From positions 1 to 40,674 of the forward strand of contig JAVCCF010000026.1 in assembly GCA_030765625.1 (NCBI GenBank): DNA of 40,674 bases. Direction: 5' to 3'. The stretch is from Candidatus Tenebribacter burtonii. GTDB lineage: Bacteria; Cloacimonadota; Cloacimonadia; Cloacimonadales; TCS61. Shown here piece by piece: positions 8,929-18,756 of the stretch. Under the pieces are notes generated by a model that was given only the letters and a program-made list of their open reading frames with translations, was not told where the DNA came from and did not search any database. The number at the start of each line of letters is the position of its first letter. Positions within the stretch are counted from its first letter, which is position 1. Both the position numbers and the translations under genes were made by a program.

Positions 8929-10485
8929 TCACTTACTTCTCGCTCCTCTTACAATAATATTCCACCAGGCTTTAAAGAAGTATTCAAATTGAGTGCTGAC
9001 GGGTCTTTTCTTTCTTTTGAGTAGATATTTTCTTTCTGATTCTATGATCTCATCAAAACTGGAAGGCATATCTGCATAATAAGGTGGCACTAACCCGGGT
9101 TTGAACTGAACACGTAATTTCTGCATATCTTCCGGATACAAGCTGAAGTAATGAAAACTGAGTGCTCGAACACCAACGAGAGAAACATCTCCCCGTATCC
9201 AATTAAGAAGCTGAGGTAATTCATCTATCCATAACTTACGGAAAACTTTTCCCCAACCAGTGATCCTGAAATCATCCATAAATTTACCACCTGCTTCCAA
9301 CTCATTTTCATCATGAATATATTGCTGTAAATACTCAGAATAAGGATGCATTGTACGGAATTTATAGATAAAAATAGTTTCAGCATCCTGCCCGATTCTT
9401 TTCATTTTAATAAATGGACCATAAGAAGGATCTGTATCATGGCTGGGAACACCTACTTTACGTGTGATAAAATATAGTTTATCTTCAATTTGTTTTACTG
9501 CTTTAACCTTAAAACCACAATATTGCAATCTGCCCAAAGTTTCAGCTTTAGACAGCGTTCTGTTCCTACCTTTAGTAAATGCAAAATAGAAGACCTTAAA
9601 AACAGGAAGCTTGGGAAGAACCCTGTGAAAAAACGATTCTGATATATGAAGAAGGACTGCGAGAGGATAGGGGTATTTATGAAAGAGATAGTTGTACCGC
9701 ACATGAATTGAACGTACACAATCTACAAAATATGCTCCAAATTTCAAATTCTTATTCACTTGAATAAAATACTGGTTCAACCTGCGGAAATCATTGATAC
9801 GATGCAGATTCATGAAAAATTCCTGAGATTCTGATTCAATGTTTTCCAGATTATACAACGTGTGAGTATTAAGAACAAGAGAATCCTTTTTATAAATAGA
9901 AGCAAGGGGAATTTGACTATTTAAAAATTCAAAAACATCATGCTGAGTTACCAGGTATTTGATGCCAAGTTTATGTTCAATACTGTCTTTAACTTTTTTT
10001 AACTTTACAGGTATTGCAAAATCTGCTTCATCATAAGAAATATGCGGAAAAACATAACGGGGCTTAATTGAAAATGTGATCGGAATATCTAGTCCGTACT
10101 TATTTTTCTTCCTTAGGAAATAAAAGGCAGCAAAAATAATTTCCAACATACTAGAAAGAAGAATTGTCCCAAATACAATTAATCTGGAATATCCAAAACG
10201 TCCAAAAAAATACATAGCAATTAGAACCATGCTAACTACAATAAAATCTACTCGTATGATAGAATAAAATAAGTTAATGAGTTTATTAAATTTGTTAATA
10301 TTATATTTATCGCCAATAATGGATGCAACTAACCAGACAAAAGCAAAACCTAGGAATGGTTGTATGTATTGAGGAAGATATGTTTTTAGACTGGAAGGTT
10401 TAAGATAGATCATGAAAAAAAATGCAATTGTTATAAAGAGAAGATCGAAGAATAAAAAAGTTAGAAAAGTTTTTTTGCTAGTCAT
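8929..10485 (-). CDS. Polyprenyl-phosphate sugar-1-phosphate transferase (bacterial sugar transferase, WbaP/WcaJ-like)
   Basis: N-terminal TM segments; C-terminal FIYKFRTMHPYSEYLQQ...GKVFRKLWIDELPQLLNWIRGDVSLVGVRAL. Confidence 0.88.
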   Translation of the reverse strand: MTSKKTFLTFLFFDLLFITIAFFFMIYLKPSSLKTYLPQYIQPFLGFAFVWLVASIIGDKYNINKFNKLINLFYSIIRVDFIVVSMVLIAMYFFGRFGYSRLIVFGTILLSSMLEIIFAAFYFLRKKNKYGLDIPITFSIKPRYVFPHISYDEADFAIPVKLKKVKDSIEHKLGIKYLVTQHDVFEFLNSQIPLASIYKKDSLVLNTHTLYNLENIESESQEFFMNLHRINDFRRLNQYFIQVNKNLKFGAYFVDCVRSIHVRYNYLFHKYPYPLAVLLHISESFFHRVLPKLPVFKVFYFAFTKGRNRTLSKAETLGRLQYCGFKVKAVKQIEDKLYFITRKVGVPSHDTDPSYGPFIKMKRIGQDAETIFIYKFRTMHPYSEYLQQYIHDENELEAGGKFMDDFRITGWGKVFRKLWIDELPQLLNWIRGDVSLVGVRALSFHYFSLYPEDMQKLRVQFKPGLVPPYYADMPSSFDEIIESERKYLLKRKKRPVSTQFEYFFKAWWNIIVRGARSK

Positions 10486-10489
10486 TATT

Positions 10490-11293
10490 TCAGATTTTGT
10501 TTCGAATTATTAATTTTTTGACTGTGTTTTTTGCTTTTCGAATTACCCATATCTTATACCATTCAGTCTGAGAATCAGCCCAATGTTCAGGGTGAATATT
10601 AATCATTATTTTATTAGGAAGCTTATCTTGATTAAGTGCTTGAATTATATTTTCGGTGTGATTGAAAGTAAAATTAAATTTAGATTCTACCTTATCACGT
10701 AGATTAACCCTCTCATTATTCCAGGAACGTCCGGCATCGGTAATGTAGAAAACTTTATTAAAATCAATATCAAAATAAGGTTCAGATAAGATCCCATATT
10801 TTTTATAATTATACTTATTCCATAGTAGACGACTATCCCACTTCGAGGTTGGTCTGCCATGCATGGCAATATTTTTTATCGGAACAATCTGACGAAGTAT
10901 AGCTAAATTCTCAATAAAATCTTCTAGTGCAAGTTTGTAAATTTCCTTTTCACTTTTCCCCTTTACCTTATCACCTATCTCACATAAGTTCTCATAGTGA
11001 TACCCAATTTCATGCCCGAGTTCAGCAATTTCTTTAATTATTTCTGGTTTGAACGTTTTAGGTATGGTTCGAAAATAGTAAGTAGCTTTTACACCTAATT
11101 CATTTTCCAGTTTTGCCATGCGTAAAGAATTATTCGGTTTACGATCAACATCATGACGCATTAATATGAATGGGCGATTGGGCGACTTAGAGACATAAAG
11201 CTTGAAGTATTCTTCGACTGTAAAAAAAATATAGTTTTTTGAAATAAGTATTTGAAGTAATTGCTTATAAATATTTAGCGTGAAATCTTTCAT
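10490..11293 (-). CDS. Polysaccharide deacetylase (NodB-like) family protein, no obvious signal peptide
   Basis: FILMRHDVDRKPNNSLRMAKLENELGVKATYYFRTIPKTFKPEIIKEIAELGHEIGYHYENL; INIHPEHW. Confidence 0.78.
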   Translation of the reverse strand: MKDFTLNIYKQLLQILISKNYIFFTVEEYFKLYVSKSPNRPFILMRHDVDRKPNNSLRMAKLENELGVKATYYFRTIPKTFKPEIIKEIAELGHEIGYHYENLCEIGDKVKGKSEKEIYKLALEDFIENLAILRQIVPIKNIAMHGRPTSKWDSRLLWNKYNYKKYGILSEPYFDIDFNKVFYITDAGRSWNNERVNLRDKVESKFNFTFNHTENIIQALNQDKLPNKIMINIHPEHWADSQTEWYKIWVIRKAKNTVKKLIIRNKI

Positions 11294-12340
11294 TCAACTA
11301 TTCTCTATTTCAGAAAATATTATCTGATTGTATTTCTCATTAATGTCAGTAACCGATGTTTTCAATCTATCAGAATTGAACTTATTTATTTTTTTTACTA
11401 CTAATACAAAATCACTCGGTTTTGAATAGAAAACATTACCGTAATCATTTCCTAAAAAAAAATTTGTACTCTCAAATTTTGTTGTAAGTACAGGAATACC
11501 GCAAGCACGAGCTTCTAAAATTGAAAGAGGTAAACCAATAGAACTGCAATTATTTATAACAGGAAAAATATACAAATCTGAAAGTTGATATATTTCACTG
11601 ATTTTTTCTAGATACTTATCTATTATTATAATTCCTGTGTTCATCAATTTTTGTTTCAATTGATCAGAACCCAATGAATCTTTTGGAGTAGAACTACTAC
11701 CTACAATTACGATTTGATAACCAGCTTTCTGTAGAGGAATTAATGATTCTAAGTTTCGTCCTTCATTCAAATGTCCCATATGGGAAATCACATATTTATC
11801 AAGTGGGATATTATATTTTTTTCGTAATAAAATTTTAGTTGAGTTGTCACCAATCGGTTTAAAATCATTAAGTTCTGTATATAAAGGTAAAAGTTTATTA
11901 TTGAATTTTAATCTATCCCAAAAATCCTTTAAAAGAAGTGATGGAGTAAGAGCAACTGTCGGCTTAATAAATTTTATAATTGATTCCTGCCATTTAGATA
12001 AAGATTTAGGTTGAAGTGCAAAAATAATTGATTTAATTTTACTTGTATATTTTTTCAAAACAAAAAGCCTTAAATAACTAGCAAAAGTCATTGAGGCAAA
12101 AGGTAAATACAATAATATCTCTGGCTCAAAATCTCTGATGATTTTTTTTATCGCACTATCAAAAAATAAAGGATTAGTATTAACAATATGTATATTTACT
12201 TTTTTAAAGCCATACCGGCAAATCACACAAAGGTCATACTTTTTATCCAACTCTTTGAACAAGTTAAAAACTGTTTTCTTAATCCCTTCATCATAAGGTG
12301 GGTTTAGATATTCAGTTATTAAAAGTATCTTTTTTTTCAT
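11294..12340 (-). CDS. Glycosyltransferase (GT4-like)
   Basis: VISHMGHLNEGRNLESLIPLQKAG...SDLYIFPVINNCSSIGLPLSILEARACGIPVLTTKF. Confidence 0.82.
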   Translation of the reverse strand: MKKKILLITEYLNPPYDEGIKKTVFNLFKELDKKYDLCVICRYGFKKVNIHIVNTNPLFFDSAIKKIIRDFEPEILLYLPFASMTFASYLRLFVLKKYTSKIKSIIFALQPKSLSKWQESIIKFIKPTVALTPSLLLKDFWDRLKFNNKLLPLYTELNDFKPIGDNSTKILLRKKYNIPLDKYVISHMGHLNEGRNLESLIPLQKAGYQIVIVGSSSTPKDSLGSDQLKQKLMNTGIIIIDKYLEKISEIYQLSDLYIFPVINNCSSIGLPLSILEARACGIPVLTTKFESTNFFLGNDYGNVFYSKPSDFVLVVKKINKFNSDRLKTSVTDINEKYNQIIFSEIENS

Positions 12341-12527
12341 TATTTATACCTGGAAAAACGATTTAGATATAGATTTACACTAATTAGTATTTATCGGTTC
12401 TCTGAAAGTCTGTATTGTTAACAGAAAAGCTTTTAAAAGCAAAATAAAGGGATTGCCCCAACCTTAGGGGAGTACCGACATTTGATGATAATTTTAGTAC
12501 AGTCAGAACTTTAAAATTAGTAGGAAT

Positions 12528-14828
12528 CTACTTCAATAAAATCATCCTTTTAGTTTTCTCATGATTCTCTGTCTTAAGTTTATAGAAATAGATCCCTGAT
12601 GAAACTTGTTTACCTGAAGTATCATTCCCATCCCATACAGTTATGATATTATGGTCAGCATAAACATGATCTTTGAATATTGTTTTGATCTTTTCACCTT
12701 TTATATTGTAGATAACAACTTCTACATCATTCTCTTCTTCCAATTTAAAACTAATTGAAGTATGGGGATTAAATGGATTAGGATAATTTTGATACAATCC
12801 ATACATATCAGGTATTGTAGGATTATCAGTTAAAGGAATAGTAAGCGTTATTGGATCATGAACTTCCGTAGAACCATTTAATGAGACATCTTCAATCCAA
12901 TACCAGTAAGTTTGATTTTGAGTAACAGGTACATCATCAACATAAACATAATCAGATGGATAGTTGGTAGCTCCATTACCTAGGACTGGATTATCTACAT
13001 TAAGTAATATAGCTGTCTCAAAACTATTGCTTAAACCACGATATACATTCCAATATGCATTATTAATTTCTGTTTGTGTCGTCCAATAAATGGTTGGTGT
13101 ACTATCTAAGTATAGGGCATAGAAAGATGAAAGATTAACAGGAAGCGGCTCATCATATTTCTTCATTTGCATTCCCGTAACTTTTACATCTTCATCAGAA
13201 GAATCATAACCATAAATATAAATGTGGATAAAGGATGTATTTTCATAAATTTCAACAGCTTCGGTTTTTATTATCCAACTGGTTGAGTTAGCATCAAAAT
13301 AAAACCAATTTTCACCTAGATAAACATGACCCGTACCAAAACTATTATTATATTGTCTTATACGAACTCCAACACCATCACCAGTTCCACCTTTAACCCA
13401 TAATCCAAATGTATTCCAACCTTTTTCTATTCCCATTAAATAATCTATGTAAGCAAGTATAAAATTACCATTGTTAGGCGTAGCAAAACATAGGCTATCA
13501 GTTTCAATTATACCATCGGTAGAATCTAAATATGTCGCACTATAGTATCCATCTGGAATTCCATTTTCATCTAAATCTACCCTAATATCTGGTATTATAT
13601 TTATATTTGGATTAGTTGGAGTTACATATAGAGAATCAGTCCATTGTCCAAATGTTCTTACAGGAATATTATTTTCATTACAGAAATATAAGACAGAATC
13701 TAAACTTGCAAAATATTCCATATATGAACTGTGATGTCCGCTAGGTACAATACTATGTGGATGAAGTCCATCAATCAATAATTGATGTTTAGCTATCCCA
13801 TCAGCAATTTTCGCAATATTCCATTTAGCACTGTGATCTTCTGTATTTAGTGGAGATTTCCAACCGTATCTCCATTGTCTTAAATACTCTGGTGGCTCAT
13901 TATATCCAAATGGATTGAGACCACAATCTGTTGTATTTGTATATCCAAGTTCTGTTCCTGCAATCATCGCTTCAAAAGGATGAACTTCAACATTACCACC
14001 ATTATTTGTAAATGTAGTTGGTGGTTCAAGTCCCATAGCTTGTGCATTTAAAAGATGTCTTCTAAATATATTTCTAGTTCCATCAACAGTAACCTTTAAT
14101 AGACATGGTGGAATAACATACCTACTATGTGCATATAAAGGTATAACAAAGTTAGATTGGTCATCATTTAGAAACTCAAAGCCATTATAGCAATATCTGA
14201 AATTCAGAGTTGCTATATCCCCATTCCATTCAGAAACTTTATACCAGCCATAATCAGCAGTTCCATCACCATTTAAATCAGGAACCCCATCGCCATAAAG
14301 ATATACTAAAATATTTTGTTCTGAGTATCCCGTAATTCTGACTGTATTTGTCCCTGCAATAAGTTCAGCTGTTGCACCTTCAATTCTACAACCTGATGAA
14401 TCAGAAAACTCAATCATTCCTCTTGGTAGATCAAAATTGATATCATCAACAAATTGAAATCCATCCAGCCATTCACCATTACCATTTTGCCAATTTAGTG
14501 TATCATACATTGGAACATAGGTTTGTGAAGATCCCCCCATATATTGATAAACATTGTGTCCGTTTTGTTGCATTTCACGTATCAATATCTCATATGAACC
14601 ATTTTCATCCCAAATCTCTCTTGATTTGCTAAAAGCCCAGTTAACTTTGAATCCATATGTATCAAACAATTGCTTCCAAATTTCTAGATTAACAGGATCT
14701 GTCCATCCAGCATCTACTCTGAATGCTACACCACCAATTTTTGATGTTAGTGATAATAATAGTGTAGAGCCAAGAAATAATAATATTAATAATGAAATTA
14801 TTATTTTTTTCTTTAAGTATAGTTTCAT
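12528..14828 (-). CDS. Large exported protein with N-terminal NodB/deacetylase-like region and C-terminal T9SS sorting domain
   Basis: N-terminal membrane/signal segment; VAFRVDAGWTDPVNLEIWKQLFDTYGFKVNWAF; C-terminal YQNYPNPFNPHTSISFKLEEENDVEVVIYNIKGEKI...SGIYFYKLKTENHEKTKRMILLK. Confidence 0.8.
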   Translation of the reverse strand: MKLYLKKKIIISLLILLFLGSTLLLSLTSKIGGVAFRVDAGWTDPVNLEIWKQLFDTYGFKVNWAFSKSREIWDENGSYEILIREMQQNGHNVYQYMGGSSQTYVPMYDTLNWQNGNGEWLDGFQFVDDINFDLPRGMIEFSDSSGCRIEGATAELIAGTNTVRITGYSEQNILVYLYGDGVPDLNGDGTADYGWYKVSEWNGDIATLNFRYCYNGFEFLNDDQSNFVIPLYAHSRYVIPPCLLKVTVDGTRNIFRRHLLNAQAMGLEPPTTFTNNGGNVEVHPFEAMIAGTELGYTNTTDCGLNPFGYNEPPEYLRQWRYGWKSPLNTEDHSAKWNIAKIADGIAKHQLLIDGLHPHSIVPSGHHSSYMEYFASLDSVLYFCNENNIPVRTFGQWTDSLYVTPTNPNINIIPDIRVDLDENGIPDGYYSATYLDSTDGIIETDSLCFATPNNGNFILAYIDYLMGIEKGWNTFGLWVKGGTGDGVGVRIRQYNNSFGTGHVYLGENWFYFDANSTSWIIKTEAVEIYENTSFIHIYIYGYDSSDEDVKVTGMQMKKYDEPLPVNLSSFYALYLDSTPTIYWTTQTEINNAYWNVYRGLSNSFETAILLNVDNPVLGNGATNYPSDYVYVDDVPVTQNQTYWYWIEDVSLNGSTEVHDPITLTIPLTDNPTIPDMYGLYQNYPNPFNPHTSISFKLEEENDVEVVIYNIKGEKIKTIFKDHVYADHNIITVWDGNDTSGKQVSSGIYFYKLKTENHEKTKRMILLK

Positions 14829-14868
14829 AAATCATACCCCTCTATCTTTTCTATTCAGCTTTAATAAA

Positions 14869-16608
14869 TTATTTATATCTGAAAGAAACAACTTTATAAC
14901 ATTTATATTTTTCAGGATGTTTATCAAACAACTTCTTTAGAGAAATTGTAGTTAGATTCGAATTCACGGAATTGAAATCATTATTGTTATTAATTTCAAT
15001 TACATCTTTGGTTGATAAGAATTTTTTATAATGTTTCTCCTTTGCAGCTAATTCATCTCGGGATTCATCTACTCCTCTTGATATAATATTATCGAGATTA
15101 ACGTTTAGATTAAAAATAACATCCGGTTTAGGTGTTAATAATTCTAATAATTTATAGATAGGTCTATTGTATTTCGCTGAATTGCTCAAAATTTCCATAT
15201 CTATAATCGAATCATATATATATCTGTCAGCAATAATAGATTTACCAAATATCAAAGGAATTCTAATTTTAATAAAATACCATAATATCATTTCCCAAGA
15301 ATTAAGTAAACGCCATAAATAAATAGTTACCGGATTCTTTGGTAAGCTTTTTTTCTTACGAGAATCTTGCTTTTTAATTTCTTTTTTTTCAGAATTACTT
15401 TTAAAAAACCGAGCCATTTTTAATAATTTGTTAATAACTGGTAAAGATCCAGCTCTACTCCAAATAACATTAGTCTTAATATCACATGTCCTATGATTTT
15501 CTAATAATGTATTAATGTGTGAAGATTTCCCACAACCATCTATTCCACTAAATACTACAAATAATGGAGGATGAGGTTTTATTTGCAATTTATTGTGGAT
15601 AAAACCATCAAATAGATGTGTAATAACGATATAAAACCTATCAAATTTTGAACCAAAAGTTTCATCTTTCAAAATTCTTTTCGAAGAATGAAATCTTGTC
15701 CAAAGATGTGGAATTGAAAAGGGCATTTTAACTTCTTTTATTAAAATATTTTTTAACTTTTTAGAAATCCAACCAATTTTATTTATAAAGTTCCATGAAT
15801 TTTCTATCACTTTTTTTGGAAACATCTCTTCTTGAAAAAGTTTAAAATATAGATGATTAAATATTATAAAACCAGTATGAAGACTTTGCCGCCAATTTAG
15901 TTTTTCTGCTGTTTTATAGATATATTCCCAATTAACATCAATATTGTTCATGCAACTTTTAATTGTTAATAAATCATAAATTTTAATTAAGTGATCTTCA
16001 AGAAAACAGTGTGCAGTATTTATAAGAAGAGCATCATCATAACAAGGATAATGCACCAGTTCATCATCAGAAGAGACAAGATAATTTTTCCAAAGATGTT
16101 TGTTATCTTCATAGGGAACACTCCAACAAACCCTTTCATGTAGATGAATCGGACATACCACTCTATTTCCATCAAATTTCCTGTAAAATTCTTTATGTGC
16201 TTCTTGTATATTCCTGAGATCAACATAACCTATTTCTACTAAAATTTCACCGGCTCTTTTAAAATCTTTTTGTTTTACTAAAATATCCAAATTATCACTT
16301 AAATATGGGAATTTACCTACCGATTTATGAAAAATATAATCAATCCCTTCAACTTCCCATTTCTTTTTTATTATGAAAAATTCAGATCTCCAATTATTGT
16401 AGTGAACAATTTCAGCATTATTAGCTTTTGTAAATTCTTCACATTCAAAAAAGGAACGGTTTACTTGATTTGTATCTAATAACTCAATAAAACTGATCTT
16501 ATTCTTTTTAAGTTTTTTTATTACTTTTGGATACTCTTCCTTAAGTAATTCAATTTTGTTCTCTTTATCAAATATCAAATCGATAGTATATTTATCTATT
16601 CTATTCAC
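14869..16608 (-). CDS. Fusion of an uncharacterised nucleotidyltransferase-like domain and a thymidylate-kinase-like P-loop domain
   Basis: N-terminal LDILVKQKDFKRAGEILVEIGYVDLR; C-terminal LFVVFSGIDGCGKSSHINTLLEN ... ADRYIYDSIIDMEIL ... PKPDVIFNLNVNLDNIISRG. Confidence 0.75.
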   Translation of the reverse strand: MNRIDKYTIDLIFDKENKIELLKEEYPKVIKKLKKNKISFIELLDTNQVNRSFFECEEFTKANNAEIVHYNNWRSEFFIIKKKWEVEGIDYIFHKSVGKFPYLSDNLDILVKQKDFKRAGEILVEIGYVDLRNIQEAHKEFYRKFDGNRVVCPIHLHERVCWSVPYEDNKHLWKNYLVSSDDELVHYPCYDDALLINTAHCFLEDHLIKIYDLLTIKSCMNNIDVNWEYIYKTAEKLNWRQSLHTGFIIFNHLYFKLFQEEMFPKKVIENSWNFINKIGWISKKLKNILIKEVKMPFSIPHLWTRFHSSKRILKDETFGSKFDRFYIVITHLFDGFIHNKLQIKPHPPLFVVFSGIDGCGKSSHINTLLENHRTCDIKTNVIWSRAGSLPVINKLLKMARFFKSNSEKKEIKKQDSRKKKSLPKNPVTIYLWRLLNSWEMILWYFIKIRIPLIFGKSIIADRYIYDSIIDMEILSNSAKYNRPIYKLLELLTPKPDVIFNLNVNLDNIISRGVDESRDELAAKEKHYKKFLSTKDVIEINNNNDFNSVNSNLTTISLKKLFDKHPEKYKCYKVVSFRYK

Positions 16609-17726
16609 TAATTTTGTCCCTGCAGTTTTTTGTATAAGTTCAACGTCATCTGCCCGATGCTATCACTATTAAATTCTAATGCTCTTTTTCTACCTGCAAA
16701 CTTACCTCTATTATTCAGAATATTAATAAGTTTTGAACTAAAATCTGTTATATCTCTTTCAGCAAGAAAACACCCGTCTAGATCATTTATCATGGATTTC
16801 ACATCTCCTACATTAACGGAGACTATTGGAATATTACAAGCTAAAGCTTCTTTAATAACAGTCGGGCTCCCTTCGTATAATGATGAAAAAGCAAAAACAT
16901 CAGCACAATTTAATAATTCCGGAATGATCTCATTTGCAACTTCACCCTTAAAAAAAACATCTTTTATTCCTTTTTGGGAAACATATGCTTTATATTCCTC
17001 TTCTTGCCTGCCAGAGCCAACCAATAACAACTTAACATTTCCGATTTTTTTTTGAACATGAACAAAAGAATCTATAATGAATTTTACATTTTTTTCTTTT
17101 TCTATACGTCCGACAAATATTATTATTTTATCTTTTTTTGAAAAATGATATTTTTTTCTTATCATTTCACTATCCATAGGGAAAAATTTATCTGTATCTA
17201 CAGCAATAGGAATTAATTTGATTTTATTTTTTATTGAAGGATATTTTCTAACATAATAATCTTTTGTATTCTTATCAACCGCAATTAACAGATCAGCGAA
17301 TCTGAAAGCAATTGATTGTAAAAGTTGATAAATAATCCCTTGAATGAACCCTTTCTTATCATAAACAGCGAGATCGTGTGCACCGTGCAAAGAACAAACT
17401 AATTTTGTCTTTCTAAAAAAAAATATTGCTGGAATTAACATATCCGGACGCTGTGCATGAATTATAGTTTCGTCCGTTACGCTTAATTCTTTGAGCTTAG
17501 AGAACAGGGCAAAAATATATTTATAATTTGAAGGATCAGATTCCGGTAATATTTGCTTGAATTCAGTAAATACTTGATTTGATCCGTTATTCTCTTTACC
17601 GACTCCACATAAAACAGTTTCAACATTTTTGGTTCTGAGAAACTTCGATAAATTCATTAAATACGACATTATCCCACCGGATGAAGTCCTGTATGGATTC
17701 TCATTTTCAATAAAATAAACTTTCAT
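16608..17726 (-). CDS. Glycosyltransferase family 4
   Basis: IIFVGRIEKEKNVKFIIDSF...LLLVGSGRQEEEYK...DVFAFSSLYEGSPTVIKEALACNIPIVSVNVGDV. Confidence 0.9.
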   Translation of the reverse strand: MKVYFIENENPYRTSSGGIMSYLMNLSKFLRTKNVETVLCGVGKENNGSNQVFTEFKQILPESDPSNYKYIFALFSKLKELSVTDETIIHAQRPDMLIPAIFFFRKTKLVCSLHGAHDLAVYDKKGFIQGIIYQLLQSIAFRFADLLIAVDKNTKDYYVRKYPSIKNKIKLIPIAVDTDKFFPMDSEMIRKKYHFSKKDKIIIFVGRIEKEKNVKFIIDSFVHVQKKIGNVKLLLVGSGRQEEEYKAYVSQKGIKDVFFKGEVANEIIPELLNCADVFAFSSLYEGSPTVIKEALACNIPIVSVNVGDVKSMINDLDGCFLAERDITDFSSKLINILNNRGKFAGRKRALEFNSDSIGQMTLNLYKKLQGQN

Positions 17727-18745
17727 TATTTAATGAACTCGTTAATATGTTCTAATATTACTTCCGTAGTATCTGCCCATTCATTTTCAATCTTTACATT
17801 AATTTTGTTAGATAATTCCTGACTAACAGAATTATTGATAAGTAAGTCAATTCTTTCAAATATCGATTCAACACTATCTTCTTTATACATAATTTCAATT
17901 TCAATTAATTCATTATTCATAACCATCTCTCTGCCACCGGTATATATGCATGGTGTTCCAAGCAGGCATGCTTCCCGTGCCATTGTGTCACCTGAGGATA
18001 AAGCAAATTGTGCATATTTCAAGATTGAATATAAGTCTTCAACCGGTTCTTTTAAAACTATACATTTATCTTCTAAAACTTTTTTCAGATCATCATCTTC
18101 TAAAGAGATAACTACCTTTTTCCCTTTATTCACAATATAGGATACAATATCTATTATGCTTTTGTTTTCTTCTTTATAGTTAAGGCTCACATTAGATATT
18201 TCACGAATAAAAACATAATCACTTTCAATTAAATTGAGTTTCTTTAATGAATTTTTATTTGCCCTAAATGTACCTGGATAAAGATATGCCAATTCTTTAA
18301 AACCTTTATACTTCCAAGTTCTCTTATTACTGAAATTAATATAATCCGGCATAATATGACGAGTAGCAAAAATATTTGCATGATAAAACGGTATTTTATA
18401 TTCAACATCATCTTCAAAAGCTAAATATGGTATTCTGTTAAACCAGGAAGATATTGCATTTGTAGGACCGAAACATACAGAAAGTTCTATTTTATTTTTA
18501 CGCTGAAACCTAAACATTAAAAGGTCTCTAATTAGTTGCCCAAAAAATTTTGAAAGGAATCTTTTATAATGTTTTCCTATTGGTGTTGAATTAAGATCAC
18601 TCAATTCATAATCTACAATTTTTTGTAATTTGCCTCTGGAACGATAAGTTATAATTATTCTATGCCCTTGTTCTTTAAGTATTAATATCGTGCTTTTAAA
18701 AAAATTTACATCCACCGGATGATTTAAATCAAATAATATATTCAT
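17726..18745 (-). CDS. DUF354-family protein (glycosyltransferase-fold)
   Basis: MNILFDLNHPVDVNFFKSTILILKEQGHRIIITYRSRGKL; GDTMAREACLLGTPCIYTGGREM. Confidence 0.82.
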   Translation of the reverse strand: MNILFDLNHPVDVNFFKSTILILKEQGHRIIITYRSRGKLQKIVDYELSDLNSTPIGKHYKRFLSKFFGQLIRDLLMFRFQRKNKIELSVCFGPTNAISSWFNRIPYLAFEDDVEYKIPFYHANIFATRHIMPDYINFSNKRTWKYKGFKELAYLYPGTFRANKNSLKKLNLIESDYVFIREISNVSLNYKEENKSIIDIVSYIVNKGKKVVISLEDDDLKKVLEDKCIVLKEPVEDLYSILKYAQFALSSGDTMAREACLLGTPCIYTGGREMVMNNELIEIEIMYKEDSVESIFERIDLLINNSVSQELSNKINVKIENEWADTTEVILEHINEFIK

Positions 18746-18756
18746 AAATACTCTTA

